Assembly (NCBI GenBank): GCA_903915535.1
Contig: CAIWTJ010000106.1
Coordinates: forward strand, 1-52,998
DNA from: Enhydrobacter aerosaccus
Lineage (GTDB): Bacteria; Pseudomonadota; Alphaproteobacteria; Reyranellales; Reyranellaceae
Length of the DNA stretch: 52,998 bases
Direction of reading: 5' to 3'
The position numbers and the translations under genes were made by a program. Below, piece by piece: positions 8,636 to 17,684 of this stretch (position 1 is the first letter of the stretch; every line of letters begins with the position of its first letter). Below the pieces are notes generated by a model that saw only the letters and a program-made list of their open reading frames with translations, ran no database searches and was not told the DNA's origin.

Positions 8636-9855
8636 CCTCCGGGCAGCGTGGCGAGGTCGATCACCTGCACCGTGTCGCCGGCCTTGCGCGCCGGATCGTG
8701 CGGCGGACGGATCATGAAGGCGTCGCACCAGGCGAGCACCGAGAGCATGGAGCTGTCCTGGATCTTGTGCGGATCGACGGTGAGCGTGCCATCGGCGCCG
8801 CGCGTCAGCTTGGAGCGGACATAGTCCTCGCGCTGGTCGTTCTGCTTCACGTCGACGGCGAGCGTGGCGGGCACGGTCGATACCATGTCACCCGGCTGGC
8901 CCAGCATCCGGTCCATCGCGGGCTTCAGGAAGAGGAGCGAGCACACCATCGTCGAGACCGGATTGCCCGGCAGGCCGAGCACGCGCGCGCGTTCTTTCGC
9001 GGCGAACATCAGCGGCTTGCCGGGACGCATGGCGATGCGCCAGAAGTCCATCGCGAAGCCATTGGCCTTCAACGCATCCTGCACGAGATCGTGGTCGCCC
9101 ACCGACGCGCCGCCCAGGGTGATCAGAATGTCGTGCTGCGCGCCGGCGGCGATGCATTCCTGAATGAGCTGCGGATCGTCGCGGGCGATGTCGAAAAGCG
9201 TGGGATCGCCGCCCCAACCGCGCACCAACGCGGCCACGGCGATGCCGGAGGAGGAGACGATCTGGTTTCGGCCGACCGGTTCGCCCGGCATCACAAGCTC
9301 GTCGCCGGTCGAAAGGATCGCGACCCGCGGCTTCCGGTAGACCGAGAGCCACGGCAGGTTCATCGCGGCGGCAAGGGCCACATCGCGCGTCGTGAGCGTC
9401 CGGCCTGCGGCGAGCGGCACGTCGCCGGCGCTGAAGTCGAGCCCCGCCTTGCGGATGTGGCGGCCGGGCCGCGGCGCATCGAGGATCGTGATCTTGCTGC
9501 CGTCGGCCTTGGTGTCTTCCTGGATGACGATCGAGTCGGCGCCCATCGGCAGAGGGCCGCCGGTGAAGATGCGCACCGCTTCGCCGGGCTTCAGGGCGTG
9601 ATCGTAGGACCCGCCGGCGGGCGCTTCGCCCACCAGCGTGACGGTCGACGGAACGGCAGGCACGTCCTCGGCGCGCAGGGCGTAGCCGTCCATCGCCGAC
9701 AGATCGGCGGGCGGCTGGGTGAGTCGTGCCTTGGGCGCGACCGCAAGCGTACGGCCGGCGGCCTCGGCCACCGACACGATTTCGGTCGGCAATGGATCGA
9801 AGGCCGCGATCACGCGCGCGTGCGCCTCGCGGACGGGAAGCAGCTTACCGGGCAT
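8629..9855 (-). CDS. moeA: molybdopterin molybdenumtransferase MoeA
   Basis: MoeA inserts molybdate into adenylylated molybdopterin, the last common step of molybdenum-cofactor synthesis. The 408-residue product shows the family motifs in order: MDGYAL at 55-60 (with the conserved Asp), [20 protein letters not shown] and [11 protein letters not shown]. Its ATG at 9855 overlaps the end of moaC by 11 bases, so the two are almost certainly translated from one message. A cofactor supply of this kind would serve the molybdopterin hydroxylase subunit encoded at 28544-30859. The 3' end overlaps the convergent methyltransferase gene. Confidence 0.95.
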   Translation of the reverse strand: MPGKLLPVREAHARVIAAFDPLPTEIVSVAEAAGRTLAVAPKARLTQPPADLSAMDGYALRAEDVPAVPSTVTLVGEAPAGGSYDHALKPGEAVRIFTGGPLPMGADSIVIQEDTKADGSKITILDAPRPGRHIRKAGLDFSAGDVPLAAGRTLTTRDVALAAAMNLPWLSVYRKPRVAILSTGDELVMPGEPVGRNQIVSSSGIAVAALVRGWGGDPTLFDIARDDPQLIQECIAAGAQHDILITLGGASVGDHDLVQDALKANGFAMDFWRIAMRPGKPLMFAAKERARVLGLPGNPVSTMVCSLLFLKPAMDRMLGQPGDMVSTVPATLAVDVKQNDQREDYVRSKLTRGADGTLTVDPHKIQDSSMLSVLAWCDAFMIRPPHDPARKAGDTVQVIDLATLPGGY

Positions 9856-10327
9856 TGAAGACTCCCGACTTACCGCCCGACTTGTGCACGAGCTTCACGT
9901 CGGAGATGACCATGCCGCGATCGACGGCCTTGCACATGTCGTAGACGGTCAGGGCGGCGACGGATGCGGCAGTCAGCGCCTCCATTTCGACGCCCGTGCG
10001 GCCCTTCAGCTTGCACGTCGCCTCGATATCGACGGTGCGGCGCCTGGCATCGATCGTGAGCTTGACGTCGACGGACGACAGCGCCAGCGGATGGCAGAGT
10101 GGGATCAGGTCGGCGGTCTTCTTCGCCGCCATGATGCCGGCGAGCTGGGCCACGGCCAGCACGTCGCCCTTCTTGGCGGTCTTGGTCTGGATCAGCTTCA
10201 CGGTCGCTGCCTGCATGGTCACCGTGGCGCGTGCGATCGCCACGCGCTCGGTGATCTCCTTGCCGCCGACATCGACCATGTGGGCGTTGCCGCGCTTGTC
10301 GAAGTGGGTGAGGGCCTTCTTCTTCAT
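9845..10327 (-). CDS. moaC: cyclic pyranopterin monophosphate synthase MoaC
   Basis: MoaC converts the MoaA product into cyclic pyranopterin monophosphate, an early step of molybdenum-cofactor synthesis. The start is the ATG at 10327, which overlaps the trpC stop in an ATGA arrangement. The 160 residues include the N-terminal [20 protein letters not shown], the [11 protein letters not shown] motif (about 74-84), the [11 protein letters not shown] stretch and the catalytic Asp130/Lys133 pair in VYDMCKAVD. Length is normal for the family. The open frame extends upstream through trpC in another phase, but that is a shadow. Confidence 0.95.
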   Translation of the reverse strand: MKKKALTHFDKRGNAHMVDVGGKEITERVAIARATVTMQAATVKLIQTKTAKKGDVLAVAQLAGIMAAKKTADLIPLCHPLALSSVDVKLTIDARRRTVDIEATCKLKGRTGVEMEALTAASVAALTVYDMCKAVDRGMVISDVKLVHKSGGKSGVFNAR

Positions 10328-11124
10328 GCCGCCTTCTTGGCGAGGATCTCGCGCACCGCCGCTTCGACGTCGGGCTTGCGCATGAAGCTCTCGCCGATCA
10401 GGAATGCCGACGCGCCGACCTTGGCCATGCGCGCGAGATCGGCCGGCGAGCCGAGACCGCTTTCGGCCACCAGCACGCGGTCTTTCGGCACTTTCGGCGC
10501 GAGCTCTTCGGTCGTCGCGAGGTCGACGGCCAGTGTCTTGAGGTTGCGGTTGTTGACGCCGATCAGGTCGCCGTCGATCTTCAGCGCGCGATCGAGTTCC
10601 TCGGCGTTGTGCACTTCGACCAGCACGTCCATGCCCCACCGATGGGCAAGTGTCGCCAATTCCGCGGCAAGCTTGTCGTCGAGGCAGGCCATGATCAGAA
10701 GCACGCAGTCGGCCGCCAACGCCCGCGCTTCGACGATCTGATAGGGATCGATCATGAAATCCTTGCGCAGCACCGGCAGCTTCGTGGCCGCGCGCGCCTG
10801 GACGAGGAACGCGTCCTTGCCCTGGAAGTAGGGCTCGTCCGTCAGGATCGAGAGACAGGTCGCGCCCCCACGCTCGTAGGCGCGGGCGAGGGAAGGCGGA
10901 TCGAAGTCCGGACGGATCAGCCCTTTGCTTGGCGAAGCCTTCTTGATCTCGGCGATCAGACCGTAGCGGCCCGCGGCGATCGTGGCCTTGAGGGCCTTGG
11001 CGAAACCGCGCGGCGGATCGGCCTTCTTGGCCTCCGCCTCGACGACGCCGAGCGGGCGCGCAGCCTTGCACCGGGCCACGTGCCTGGCCGTGTCGGCGGT
11101 GATCCTGGTCAGCGTGTCGCTCAT
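10324..11124 (-). CDS. trpC: indole-3-glycerol phosphate synthase
   Basis: TrpC closes the indole ring in tryptophan synthesis, acting on CdRP. The 266-residue TIM barrel shows [11 protein letters not shown] at 58-68, [12 protein letters not shown] (about 119-130), [21 protein letters not shown] (189-197) and VAESGL, which together make the active site. It is a single-function enzyme, not a TrpC-TrpF fusion. Its ATG at 11124 overlaps the trpD stop by four bases (ATGA), and its own stop overlaps moaC, so trpD, trpC, moaC and moeA form a coupled series. Confidence 0.96.
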   Translation of the reverse strand: MSDTLTRITADTARHVARCKAARPLGVVEAEAKKADPPRGFAKALKATIAAGRYGLIAEIKKASPSKGLIRPDFDPPSLARAYERGGATCLSILTDEPYFQGKDAFLVQARAATKLPVLRKDFMIDPYQIVEARALAADCVLLIMACLDDKLAAELATLAHRWGMDVLVEVHNAEELDRALKIDGDLIGVNNRNLKTLAVDLATTEELAPKVPKDRVLVAESGLGSPADLARMAKVGASAFLIGESFMRKPDVEAAVREILAKKAA

Positions 11125-12146
11125 GCGCAGAGCCTTTGCAGGGTGGCGAGGGCGGCCGCAGCCTTGCCGCCGTCGATCGACGCGACGGCGAGTTCGGCGC
11201 CTTGCTTCAAATTGGTGGCCTTGCCCGCCACCATCAAGGCCGCGGCGCTGTTCAGGATGACGATGTCGCGGAAGGCGCTAGGCTTGCCGGCCAGCACCTG
11301 CTTGATCGCCTCTGCGTTGTGCGAGGCGTCGCCGCCCTTGAGCTCGGCCAGGGTCGCGCGCTTGACCCCCACGTCCTCGGGCGCGATCTCGATCTCGCTC
11401 ACCTTGCCGTTCTCCAGCGACGCGGCCCAGGTCCTGGCCGTCGTCGTGATCTCGTCCATGCCGTCCTGGCCATGCACGACCAGCGCGCGCTCGAGGCCGA
11501 CCTGGCCCAGCGCCTCGGCAACCGGCTTCAGCCAGCGGCGATCGAACACACCCACGAGCTGGCGCTTCACGAAGGCCGGGTTCGACATCGGCCCCAGCAG
11601 ATTGAAGATCGTGCGCGAGGGGGCGAGTTCGGCGCGCGCCCCGCCGACGTTGCGCATCGCGCCGTGATGGTGCGGGGCCATCAGGAAACAGACCTTGGCC
11701 TCGGCCAACGCCTTCTCCAGCCGCTCGACGGAAATTTCGAGGCCGATGCCCAGCGCCGACAGCACGTCGGCCGCGCCGGACTTTGAGGTGAACGCGCGAT
11801 TGCCGTGCTTGGCGACCGGCACGCCGGCGCCGGCCACGACGAAGGCCGAGCAGGAGGAGACGTTGTAGGTGCCATGGTGGTCGCCACCGGTGCCGACGAT
11901 GTCGATCGCGCCATCGGGAGCCCTCACGCGCAACACCTTGGCGCGCAGAGCCCGCGAGCCGCCGGCCAGTTCTTCCGCCGTCTCGCCGCGAACCTTCAGC
12001 CCCATGAGGAAGGCGCCCATCTGGGCCGGCGTCGCGTTACCGCTGGTCATGATGTCGAACGCGCGCTCGGCCTCGTCGATGCCGAGCGTTGCGCCGTTGC
12101 CCACCTTGGCCAGAAGGCCGCGAAAATCGTCGATGTCGCCACTCAC
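11121..12146 (-). CDS. trpD: anthranilate phosphoribosyltransferase
   Basis: TrpD joins anthranilate to PRPP. I prefer the GTG at 12146 because GGAG lies 8 bases before it; the GTG at 12155 directly abuts that GGAG and is less likely. From 12146 the product is 341 residues with GTGGD at 85-89 (pyrophosphate loop), [24 protein letters not shown] (from 113), HHHGAMRNV and the [11 protein letters not shown] motif, all expected. It is followed without a gap by trpC. Upstream on the same strand come the Bug-type gene and trpG, with an oppositely oriented HMA gene in between, so trpD probably has its own promoter in 12147-12213. Confidence 0.95.
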   Translation of the reverse strand: MSGDIDDFRGLLAKVGNGATLGIDEAERAFDIMTSGNATPAQMGAFLMGLKVRGETAEELAGGSRALRAKVLRVRAPDGAIDIVGTGGDHHGTYNVSSCSAFVVAGAGVPVAKHGNRAFTSKSGAADVLSALGIGLEISVERLEKALAEAKVCFLMAPHHHGAMRNVGGARAELAPSRTIFNLLGPMSNPAFVKRQLVGVFDRRWLKPVAEALGQVGLERALVVHGQDGMDEITTTARTWAASLENGKVSEIEIAPEDVGVKRATLAELKGGDASHNAEAIKQVLAGKPSAFRDIVILNSAAALMVAGKATNLKQGAELAVASIDGGKAAAALATLQRLCA

Positions 12147-12213
12147 CCGTCGCACTCCAGACTCGTCATTTTGTCCCTTGCCGGCCCGGCCGGAGGGCGG
12201 GTAGCTATATCAC

Positions 12214-12414
12214 ATGGCACAAGAACACATCCTCAAGGTCACCGGCATGGATTGCGACGGCTGCGTCAAGGCCGTCACCCGTGCCGCCACCGGCGCCGGC
12301 ACCGCGCCGATCTCCGTCGATCTCAAGAGCGGCGAGATGCGCCTCCCGGAAGGGGCCGATTTGCCCGCCATCATCAAGGCGATCCAGCGCTCCGGGTTCG
12401 GCGTCGCCTCCTAG
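12214..12414 (+). CDS. heavy-metal-associated (HMA) domain protein, CopZ-like
   Basis: This 66-residue protein is a single HMA ferredoxin-like fold. The metal-binding motif MDCDGC sits at 12-17 in the usual loop after the first strand (ILKVTG), followed by a helix (VKAVTRAAT) and strands ending GFGVAS. Such domains bind Cu(I) or similar soft metals and act as chaperones or sensors. No metal ATPase or regulator is next to it, so its partner is unknown. It is divergent from trpD, with only 67 bases between the starts, and is followed by two hairpins. Confidence 0.85.
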   Translation: MAQEHILKVTGMDCDGCVKAVTRAATGAGTAPISVDLKSGEMRLPEGADLPAIIKAIQRSGFGVAS

Positions 12415-12456
12415 GGGGCGCTCCCATTAAACAAATGGGAATTTAATGGGAGCCCC
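12415..12456 (+). terminator. inverted repeat after the HMA gene, possible terminator
   Basis: Directly after the HMA stop codon, GGGGCGCTCCCATTAAA (12415-12431) pairs with TTTAATGGGAGCCCC (12442-12456), with one bulged base and a 10-base loop. The stem is long and strong, but no T-run follows on the plus strand, so this is a terminator-like hairpin rather than a classic intrinsic terminator. It could also act for the convergent Bug gene. Confidence 0.5.
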
Positions 12457-12475
12457 TTGCGTCAGGGGATCAGTG

Positions 12476-12502
12476 TTGCGATTATCATGGCGATAATCGC
12501 AA
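12476..12502. repeat. perfect 11-bp inverted repeat
   Basis: TTGCGATTATC (12476-12486) and GATAATCGCAA (12492-12502) are exact reverse complements separated by ATGGC. The site lies between the HMA gene and the convergent Bug gene, 19 bases beyond the Bug stop. It is A+T-rich without a flanking T-run on either strand, so it is either a weak terminator or a protein-binding dyad. Confidence 0.55.
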
Positions 12503-12520
12503 TGAATGTCAAGGCTTTTG

Positions 12521-13483
12521 TCAGTCGATCCTGATATCCGCAGCCTTCACCACGCCCCGCCAGCGCTCGATCTCGTCGGCAATGAACTTGCCGTACTGGG
12601 CGCGCCGTTCGGGCGCGGGCACGAAGTAGAGGCTCTTCAGCTTCTCGACGACGACGGGTTCGGCCATCATCCGGTCGACCTCGGCCGCGAGCCTGTCGAG
12701 GATCGTCGCCGGCGTATTGGGGGGCGCCCCGATGCCGATCGAGCCGACGGCGAGCACGCTCGGATATCCCTGCTCGGCGACGGTCGGAACGTCGGGCAGA
12801 TACGGTGAGCGCTTGGAGTCGCAGATGCCGATCGCCGTCACGCGGCCACCCTGGATTGGCGCCACAATGGCAGGCACGGCGTCGGACATGAGCTGGATGT
12901 CGCCGTTCTGCAATGCCATCTGCGCCTCGGCATTTCCCTTGAAGGGAACGTGGGTCATTCGGATGCCGGCGGCGTAGAGCGTGAGGGCGACGGCAAGATG
13001 GCTGGCCGACCCGTTGCCGGACGAGCCGTAGTTGAGATCGCCGCCCTTTGCCTTCGCGATCAGGTCCTTCACCGAAGCGATTCCGCTCTTCGTGCTGGCG
13101 ATCAGCGTTTGCGGCGTAAGGCCGAGATTGGCGATCGGCGCGAAATCCTTGATCGGGTCGTACGGCAGCTTGGGATAGATCACCGGCGCGATGATGTGCG
13201 TGGAGATCGTCGACATCAGCAGCGTGTAGCCGTCGGGTGCCGCCTTGGCAGCGTAGTCGGCGCCGATCGTGCCGCCGGCACCGGGGCGATTATCGACAAT
13301 GACCTGCTGGCCGAGCGCCTTGGTGAACTGGTCGGCCATCACGCGGCCCAGGATGTCGGTCGACTGGCCGGCCGGATAGGGCACGACGATCTTGATCGGC
13401 TTGGTCGGATAGGCCTGCGCGAGCGCCGGGGCCGCCAGCGTCGACGCGGCAGCCGACGCCAGCACCGTGCGGCGGGTCAACAT
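12521..13483 (-). CDS. Bug-family tripartite tricarboxylate receptor, periplasmic
   Basis: The 320-residue product starts at ATG 13483 with [24 protein letters not shown], a Sec/Tat-like signal. The mature sequence opens YPTKPIKIVVPYPAGQSTDILGR and contains NRPGAGGTIGADYAAKAAPDGYT, both hallmarks of the Bug (TctC) extracytoplasmic receptors that bind carboxylates for TctAB permeases. No tctA or tctB is nearby, which is common for this expanded family. The start codon overlaps the trpG stop in a TGATG arrangement, so it should be translated with trpG. That position, between trpG and trpD, is unusual and suggests insertion into the trp operon. Confidence 0.9.
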   Translation of the reverse strand: MLTRRTVLASAAASTLAAPALAQAYPTKPIKIVVPYPAGQSTDILGRVMADQFTKALGQQVIVDNRPGAGGTIGADYAAKAAPDGYTLLMSTISTHIIAPVIYPKLPYDPIKDFAPIANLGLTPQTLIASTKSGIASVKDLIAKAKGGDLNYGSSGNGSASHLAVALTLYAAGIRMTHVPFKGNAEAQMALQNGDIQLMSDAVPAIVAPIQGGRVTAIGICDSKRSPYLPDVPTVAEQGYPSVLAVGSIGIGAPPNTPATILDRLAAEVDRMMAEPVVVEKLKSLYFVPAPERRAQYGKFIADEIERWRGVVKAADIRID

Positions 13484-14085
13484 CAGGCGGCTTTCTTCTT
13501 CTGCTGCGTCGGGTGCTCGCCCGCGATCTTGAGGAAGTTCTCGAGGATCTTGTGACCGTGCTCCGAAGCGATGCTCTCGGGGTGGAACTGCACGCCATGG
13601 ATCGGCAGCGACTTGTGACGCAGGCCCATGATGATGTCGCCGGTGCGGGCGGTGACCTCGAGCTCCGTCGGGAAGCCTGCCTTGTCGACGATCAGCGAGT
13701 GATACCGCGTGGCCTGGAACGGCGAGGGCACATCCTCGAACACGCTCTGGCCCTTGTGCTCGATGCCCGACAGTTTGCCGTGCATCGGCGCGGGCGCGCG
13801 CACGACCTTGCCGCCGAACACCTGGCCGATCGCCTGGTGGCCGAGGCAGACGCCGAACAGCGGCACCTGCGCCTTGGTGGCAGCCTTGATGAGATCCATG
13901 CAGATGCCGGCCTCGTTCGGCGTGCAGGGGCCCGGCGACAGCACGATGCCGTCGGGCTTCAGCGCCATCGCCTCGTCGACCGTGATCTGGTCGTTGCGGT
14001 GGACGGCGCAGCGTGCCCCAAGATCGCCCAGATAGTGGACGAGGTTGTAGGTGAAACTGTCGTAGTTATCGATGAGAAGCAGCAA
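13483..14085 (-). CDS. trpG: anthranilate synthase glutamine amidotransferase subunit
   Basis: TrpG supplies ammonia from glutamine to TrpE. I chose the TTG at 14085 because the product then begins [20 protein letters not shown], the standard N terminus, and AGGTG lies about 7 bases upstream; ATG starts further up add unmatched residues. The 200-residue protein has [12 protein letters not shown] (49-60), the nucleophile Cys80 in FGVCLGHQ and the His/Glu pair in VQFHPESI. Its stop overlaps the Bug gene start. Its partner trpE lies about 34 kb away at 48513-50045. The 95 bases between this gene and the divergent ClC gene should hold its promoter. Confidence 0.95.
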   Translation of the reverse strand: MLLLIDNYDSFTYNLVHYLGDLGARCAVHRNDQITVDEAMALKPDGIVLSPGPCTPNEAGICMDLIKAATKAQVPLFGVCLGHQAIGQVFGGKVVRAPAPMHGKLSGIEHKGQSVFEDVPSPFQATRYHSLIVDKAGFPTELEVTARTGDIIMGLRHKSLPIHGVQFHPESIASEHGHKILENFLKIAGEHPTQQKKKAA

Positions 14086-14180
14086 AATGCACCTGTCACT
14101 GCTATGAAGCGTGTGGCGGCTATTTTCGCGGAAACCGACCCCGAAAGATAGGGGCTGGCACAAATGGAGAGCCCGCAGCC

Positions 14181-16040
14181 ATGCGGCTGGCACTGAACAG
14201 CATCCTGCGGGAAACCGCCAAGCGCCTCACCGAGCGCGTGCGCGCGACCAGCTGGGGCGATGCCCGGCGCTGGTTCCGGATGCAGGGCCGGCTGCGTTCC
14301 CACGAACCCACGCAGATCGTGGTGTGCGCGGCAATGGGCGCCGCGATCGGGGCGCTGATCGCGGGCCTGCACAGGCTCGTCGACTGGGGACATGTACTGG
14401 CGTTCAACATCACCGGCGGCCACAGCCTGAGTGCCGGCATGGGCATCGACATGGAGCGCGTGCTCTACGTGCCCGTCGTCGGCGGGCTGCTGCTCGGCCT
14501 GTCGGCGGTCGTCATGCGCTATTTCGGCGCGCGCGAGATCGTGGATCCGATCGAAGCCAATGCCTTGCACGGCGGCCGCATGTCGATGCGCGAGAGTTTG
14601 CGCCTGGTGGTCGACACCTTCATCTCCAATGTGAGCGGCGTCGCCGTCGGCATGGAAGCGGGCTACAGCCAGCTCGGTGCCAGCGTGCTGTCCAAGGTGG
14701 GGCAGTACTTCAAGCTGCGGCGCACCGACCAGCGTGTGTTTGTTGCCGCCGGCGCGGCCGCCGCCATTGCCGCGGCCTTCAACGCGCCCGTGGCCGGCGC
14801 CTTCTACGGCTTCGAGCTGATCCTGGGCAGCTACGCGGTGACGGCGCTGGCGCCGATCGCGGCGGCGGCGATGGCCGGCACGCTCATGAATCGCGCGCTC
14901 ACCCATCCGGATTCGCTGTTCGTCGTGCAGGAGATCTTCGACTTCAGCAACTGGGTCTACGTGCTGTTCGTGCTGCTGGGCATCTTCGCCGCGGGCTTCA
15001 GCATCCTGGCCATGCAGTCGGTGACCTGGGTCGAACGCGGCATGCGGCGCCTGCCGTTGCCGCAGTTCCTGCGTCCCGCCATCGGCGGCATCCTCGTGAC
15101 CTTGCTCGCCTATCCGATCCCGCAGGTGTTGGGCAGCGGCCACGGTGCGATCCAGCTCGTGTTCGACCGCGATCCCGCGCTCACCACGCTCGTGGTCCTG
15201 CTTGTCGCCAAGTTGATCGCGTCGGCTCTGTCGCTGGGGTCGGGGTTTCGCGGCGGCATGTTCAGTTCCTCGCTGTTCCTCGGGTGCCTGTTCGGGGCGA
15301 CCTTCGCCGACATCGCCTCGTTCGTGGCGCCGAGCCTCGCGCCCCAGCATGCCGCGCTGATGATGGTGGGGATGGGGTCCGTCGCGGCCGCGGTGATCGG
15401 CGCGCCGCTCACCATGGTGTTTCTGGTCCTGGAAGGCACCGGCAACTTTCCGATGACCGTCGGCGTGATGGTGGGCGTGATCGTGTCGTCGACCATCGTG
15501 CGGCTGGTGTTCGGCTATTCCTTCTCGACCTGGCGCTTCCACCAGCGCGGCATCGGCATCCGCGGCGCGCACGACATCGGCTGGCTGGCCGATCTCTCCG
15601 TCGGCCGCCTGATGCGCGCCGATCCCAAGATCGTGCAGGAGGGCATGACGGTGCGCGAGATCCAGGCCAAGTATCCTGTCGGCTCGGCCAAGCGCGTCTT
15701 CGTGGTCGGCAAGGAGGGCGTGTTCCTGGGCCAGCTCGACATGGCTTCCCTGCATGAGCTGAAGGACGAGGCGGTCCTCGACGGCAAGTACGCGCGCGAC
15801 TTTGCGGCCAACGACGATCTCTACCTGCTGGCCTACGAGAACGTCCGCACTGCGATCACGCGTTTCGAGGAAAAGGAAGTCGAGGCGCTGCCCGTCCTCG
15901 ATTCGACGGTCGACAGGATCGTCGTCGGCTACATGACCGAGCACTATGCGCTGCGCCGCTACAACCAGGAACTCGAGCGACGCCGCAGTGCCGATCTGGG
16001 CGAGCGCGATCTTTTTTCGATATCGGAGCCGCCGCGTTAG
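14181..16040 (+). CDS. ClC-family chloride channel/transporter with C-terminal CBS domains
   Basis: The 619-residue protein has the ClC membrane domain at about 45-455 and a CBS pair in the cytoplasmic tail (about 470-600). The gating-glutamate region reads [11 protein letters not shown], giving Glu159 in place of E. coli E148. The [14 protein letters not shown] segment (200-213) aligns with FNAPLAGILFIIEE, so the proton-pathway residue E203 of the E. coli exchanger is Leu213 here. The other pore motifs are also modified (GSGHGAIQL and [12 protein letters not shown]). I infer an anion channel rather than a proton-coupled exchanger, or a diverged transporter. It is transcribed away from trpG. 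Confidence 0.85.
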   Translation: MRLALNSILRETAKRLTERVRATSWGDARRWFRMQGRLRSHEPTQIVVCAAMGAAIGALIAGLHRLVDWGHVLAFNITGGHSLSAGMGIDMERVLYVPVVGGLLLGLSAVVMRYFGAREIVDPIEANALHGGRMSMRESLRLVVDTFISNVSGVAVGMEAGYSQLGASVLSKVGQYFKLRRTDQRVFVAAGAAAAIAAAFNAPVAGAFYGFELILGSYAVTALAPIAAAAMAGTLMNRALTHPDSLFVVQEIFDFSNWVYVLFVLLGIFAAGFSILAMQSVTWVERGMRRLPLPQFLRPAIGGILVTLLAYPIPQVLGSGHGAIQLVFDRDPALTTLVVLLVAKLIASALSLGSGFRGGMFSSSLFLGCLFGATFADIASFVAPSLAPQHAALMMVGMGSVAAAVIGAPLTMVFLVLEGTGNFPMTVGVMVGVIVSSTIVRLVFGYSFSTWRFHQRGIGIRGAHDIGWLADLSVGRLMRADPKIVQEGMTVREIQAKYPVGSAKRVFVVGKEGVFLGQLDMASLHELKDEAVLDGKYARDFAANDDLYLLAYENVRTAITRFEEKEVEALPVLDSTVDRIVVGYMTEHYALRRYNQELERRRSADLGERDLFSISEPPR

Positions 16041-16055
16041 GCTAAAATAGCTGGC

Positions 16056-16787
16056 ATGGTGAAGTTCGCGTCTTTTCTCGCGGCCTGGCTGCTGGCTGTG
16101 CCGGCGTTTGCCCAGGTCGATTGCAATGCCGGCATGGAGCCGATCGACGCGGCGGCCGATTTTCCCCTCAGCGCGCGGGACTTCATCAAGGTCGTCGTGG
16201 CCAACGAGCGTGACTTCGTGAAGGCTTTGGGAAGTCACGGTTACACCGTGGACATCAAGGTCGAGACGCTCAAGGGCGACGTCGTGGATGGGGTGTTTCA
16301 CCGCTCCGCCGTCGTCGACTTCGATGCCAGCGGCGCGCGGCGCGAGACCGTGGGGGCCGGCGCGACCAATACGCTCGGCCGCCTCAAGCTTTCCGACAGG
16401 GACATCGGCCTGCTGGGCGATCCGATGTCCTTCGCGCTCACGCCGGACAGCTTCGCGGATCGCGACATCGTCTATTCCGGCCGACAGAGATACGACGGGC
16501 ACAATCTCGCACTCTTCGATGCGCTGCCGCGCACCGACAAATCGACCGATCGTGCCTTCGCCGGCCGCACCTGGGTGCGTGGCAGCAAGGGGGCGATCGT
16601 CAAGACCTGCGGCCGGGACATCGACTATCCGATCGCCAACATGCGGTACGAGGCGTTGCGCGCACAGGTCGTGGACGAGAACTACTATCCGATAACCGTC
16701 CGCGCCGACGAGGAGATCCCGATCGACGGCACCCCGGTGCACATCCGGCTGACGATCAAGTACTCGGACTACAAGCCCAAGTCCTGA
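16056..16787 (+). CDS. exported hypothetical protein, 243 aa
   Basis: The ATG at 16056 opens a Sec signal peptide (MVKFASFLAAWLLAVPAFAQ) cut after AFAQ, so the mature protein of about 223 residues is periplasmic. The mature part begins VDCNAGMEP and is rich in short beta-like segments (YTVDIKVETLKGDVVDGV, RSAVVDFDASGARRET), with two cysteines and an ending of IKYSDYKPKS. The pattern resembles lipid- or ligand-carrying beta proteins, but I see no family signature. It follows the ClC gene by 15 bases and precedes the EamA gene by 12, so the three probably form one transcript. Confidence 0.65.
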   Translation: MVKFASFLAAWLLAVPAFAQVDCNAGMEPIDAAADFPLSARDFIKVVVANERDFVKALGSHGYTVDIKVETLKGDVVDGVFHRSAVVDFDASGARRETVGAGATNTLGRLKLSDRDIGLLGDPMSFALTPDSFADRDIVYSGRQRYDGHNLALFDALPRTDKSTDRAFAGRTWVRGSKGAIVKTCGRDIDYPIANMRYEALRAQVVDENYYPITVRADEEIPIDGTPVHIRLTIKYSDYKPKS

Positions 16788-16799
16788 GCTGCATCGGAA

Positions 16800-17684
16800 A
16801 TGGTCGTAGCTCCCCTGGTCGTGGCGCTGCTGCTGGCAGCGGCCCTCATGCACGCAAGCTGGAACGCGCTGCTGAAGGCCGACCGCTCCGATCGGCTCGC
16901 GACTTTCGGCGTGATCATGACCACCGGCACGCTGATGGGCGTCGTCGCCGTGCCGTTCCTGCCGCCGATCGCCCCGGGCGCGTGGAAGTTCCTGGCGATC
17001 TCGGTGATCGTGCACGTCGCCTACTACACGTTCCTGCTGAAGGCCTATTCCTACGGCGATCTCAGCCATACCTATCCGATCGCGCGCGGCCTGGGGCCGT
17101 TGCTGGTCGCCCTGGTGTCGGGACAGCTGATCGGCGAGCATCTGCGCGCGCAGGACATGGTGGGCGTGCTGCTGCTGAGCGGCAGCCTGGTGGCGCTCGC
17201 GATTCCGCTCAAGTCGGCGATACCGCAACCCGGCGGCCGACATGGTCTTGCGACGCTGTTTGCCGTGCTGACTGGCTTCACCATCGCAGCCTACATCATC
17301 GCCGACGGCTTCGGCGTCCGCGCGGCCGGCCCCGACATGGCGCATCGCCTGGCCTACATCGCATGGCTCTGCGTGCTGGAAGGGCCCTGGTTGCTTGTCC
17401 TTGCCATCGTCCTGAAGCCGGAGACCGTATGGGCGCATCTCCGGCGCCACTGGTGGAAAGGCATGATCGGCGGCCTGATCGCCAACACCGGCTACGGCAT
17501 CGCGATCTACGCGCTCGTCCTGGGACCGATGGCCCATGTCGCGGCGCTGCGCGAGACCTCGGTCCTGTTCGGCGCGCTGATGGGAACGCTCCTGCTCGGC
17601 GAGCCCTTTGGCCGCCGGCGGGTGATCGCGGCCGCCGTCATCGTGACGGCTCTCATATTGATGAACGGCCCGCGTCTCTTCTAG
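16800..17684 (+). CDS. EamA/DMT-superfamily permease
   Basis: The 294-residue protein has ten predicted helices arranged as two five-helix EamA repeats. Typical motifs are MHASWNALLKADRSD after the first helix, YTFLLKAYSYGDLSHTYPIARGLGP in the first repeat and ETSVLFGALMGTLLLGEP near the end of the second. DMT permeases move small metabolites or amino acids, often as exporters; the substrate is not apparent. The ribosome-binding site is weak, consistent with coupling to the gene 12 bases upstream. The TAG stop abuts the stop of the convergent S10 peptidase gene, with the sequence TAGCTA at the junction. Confidence 0.8.
   Translation: MVVAPLVVALLLAAALMHASWNALLKADRSDRLATFGVIMTTGTLMGVVAVPFLPPIAPGAWKFLAISVIVHVAYYTFLLKAYSYGDLSHTYPIARGLGPLLVALVSGQLIGEHLRAQDMVGVLLLSGSLVALAIPLKSAIPQPGGRHGLATLFAVLTGFTIAAYIIADGFGVRAAGPDMAHRLAYIAWLCVLEGPWLLVLAIVLKPETVWAHLRRHWWKGMIGGLIANTGYGIAIYALVLGPMAHVAALRETSVLFGALMGTLLLGEPFGRRRVIAAAVIVTALILMNGPRLF

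Noticed and set aside
12466..12535. Short hydrophobic peptide frame after the Bug gene (reads TFIAIIAMIIATLIP on the minus strand)
   Set aside because: It looks like a membrane peptide, but there is no ribosome-binding site, the only starts are TTG or a late ATG, and the hydrophobic reading comes from the A+T-rich inverted repeat.
13959..17537. Minus-strand open frame of about 1190 codons opposite ClC, the exported orphan and EamA
   Set aside because: Antisense shadow with low-complexity Arg/His/Gln content; its end also overlaps trpG in another frame.
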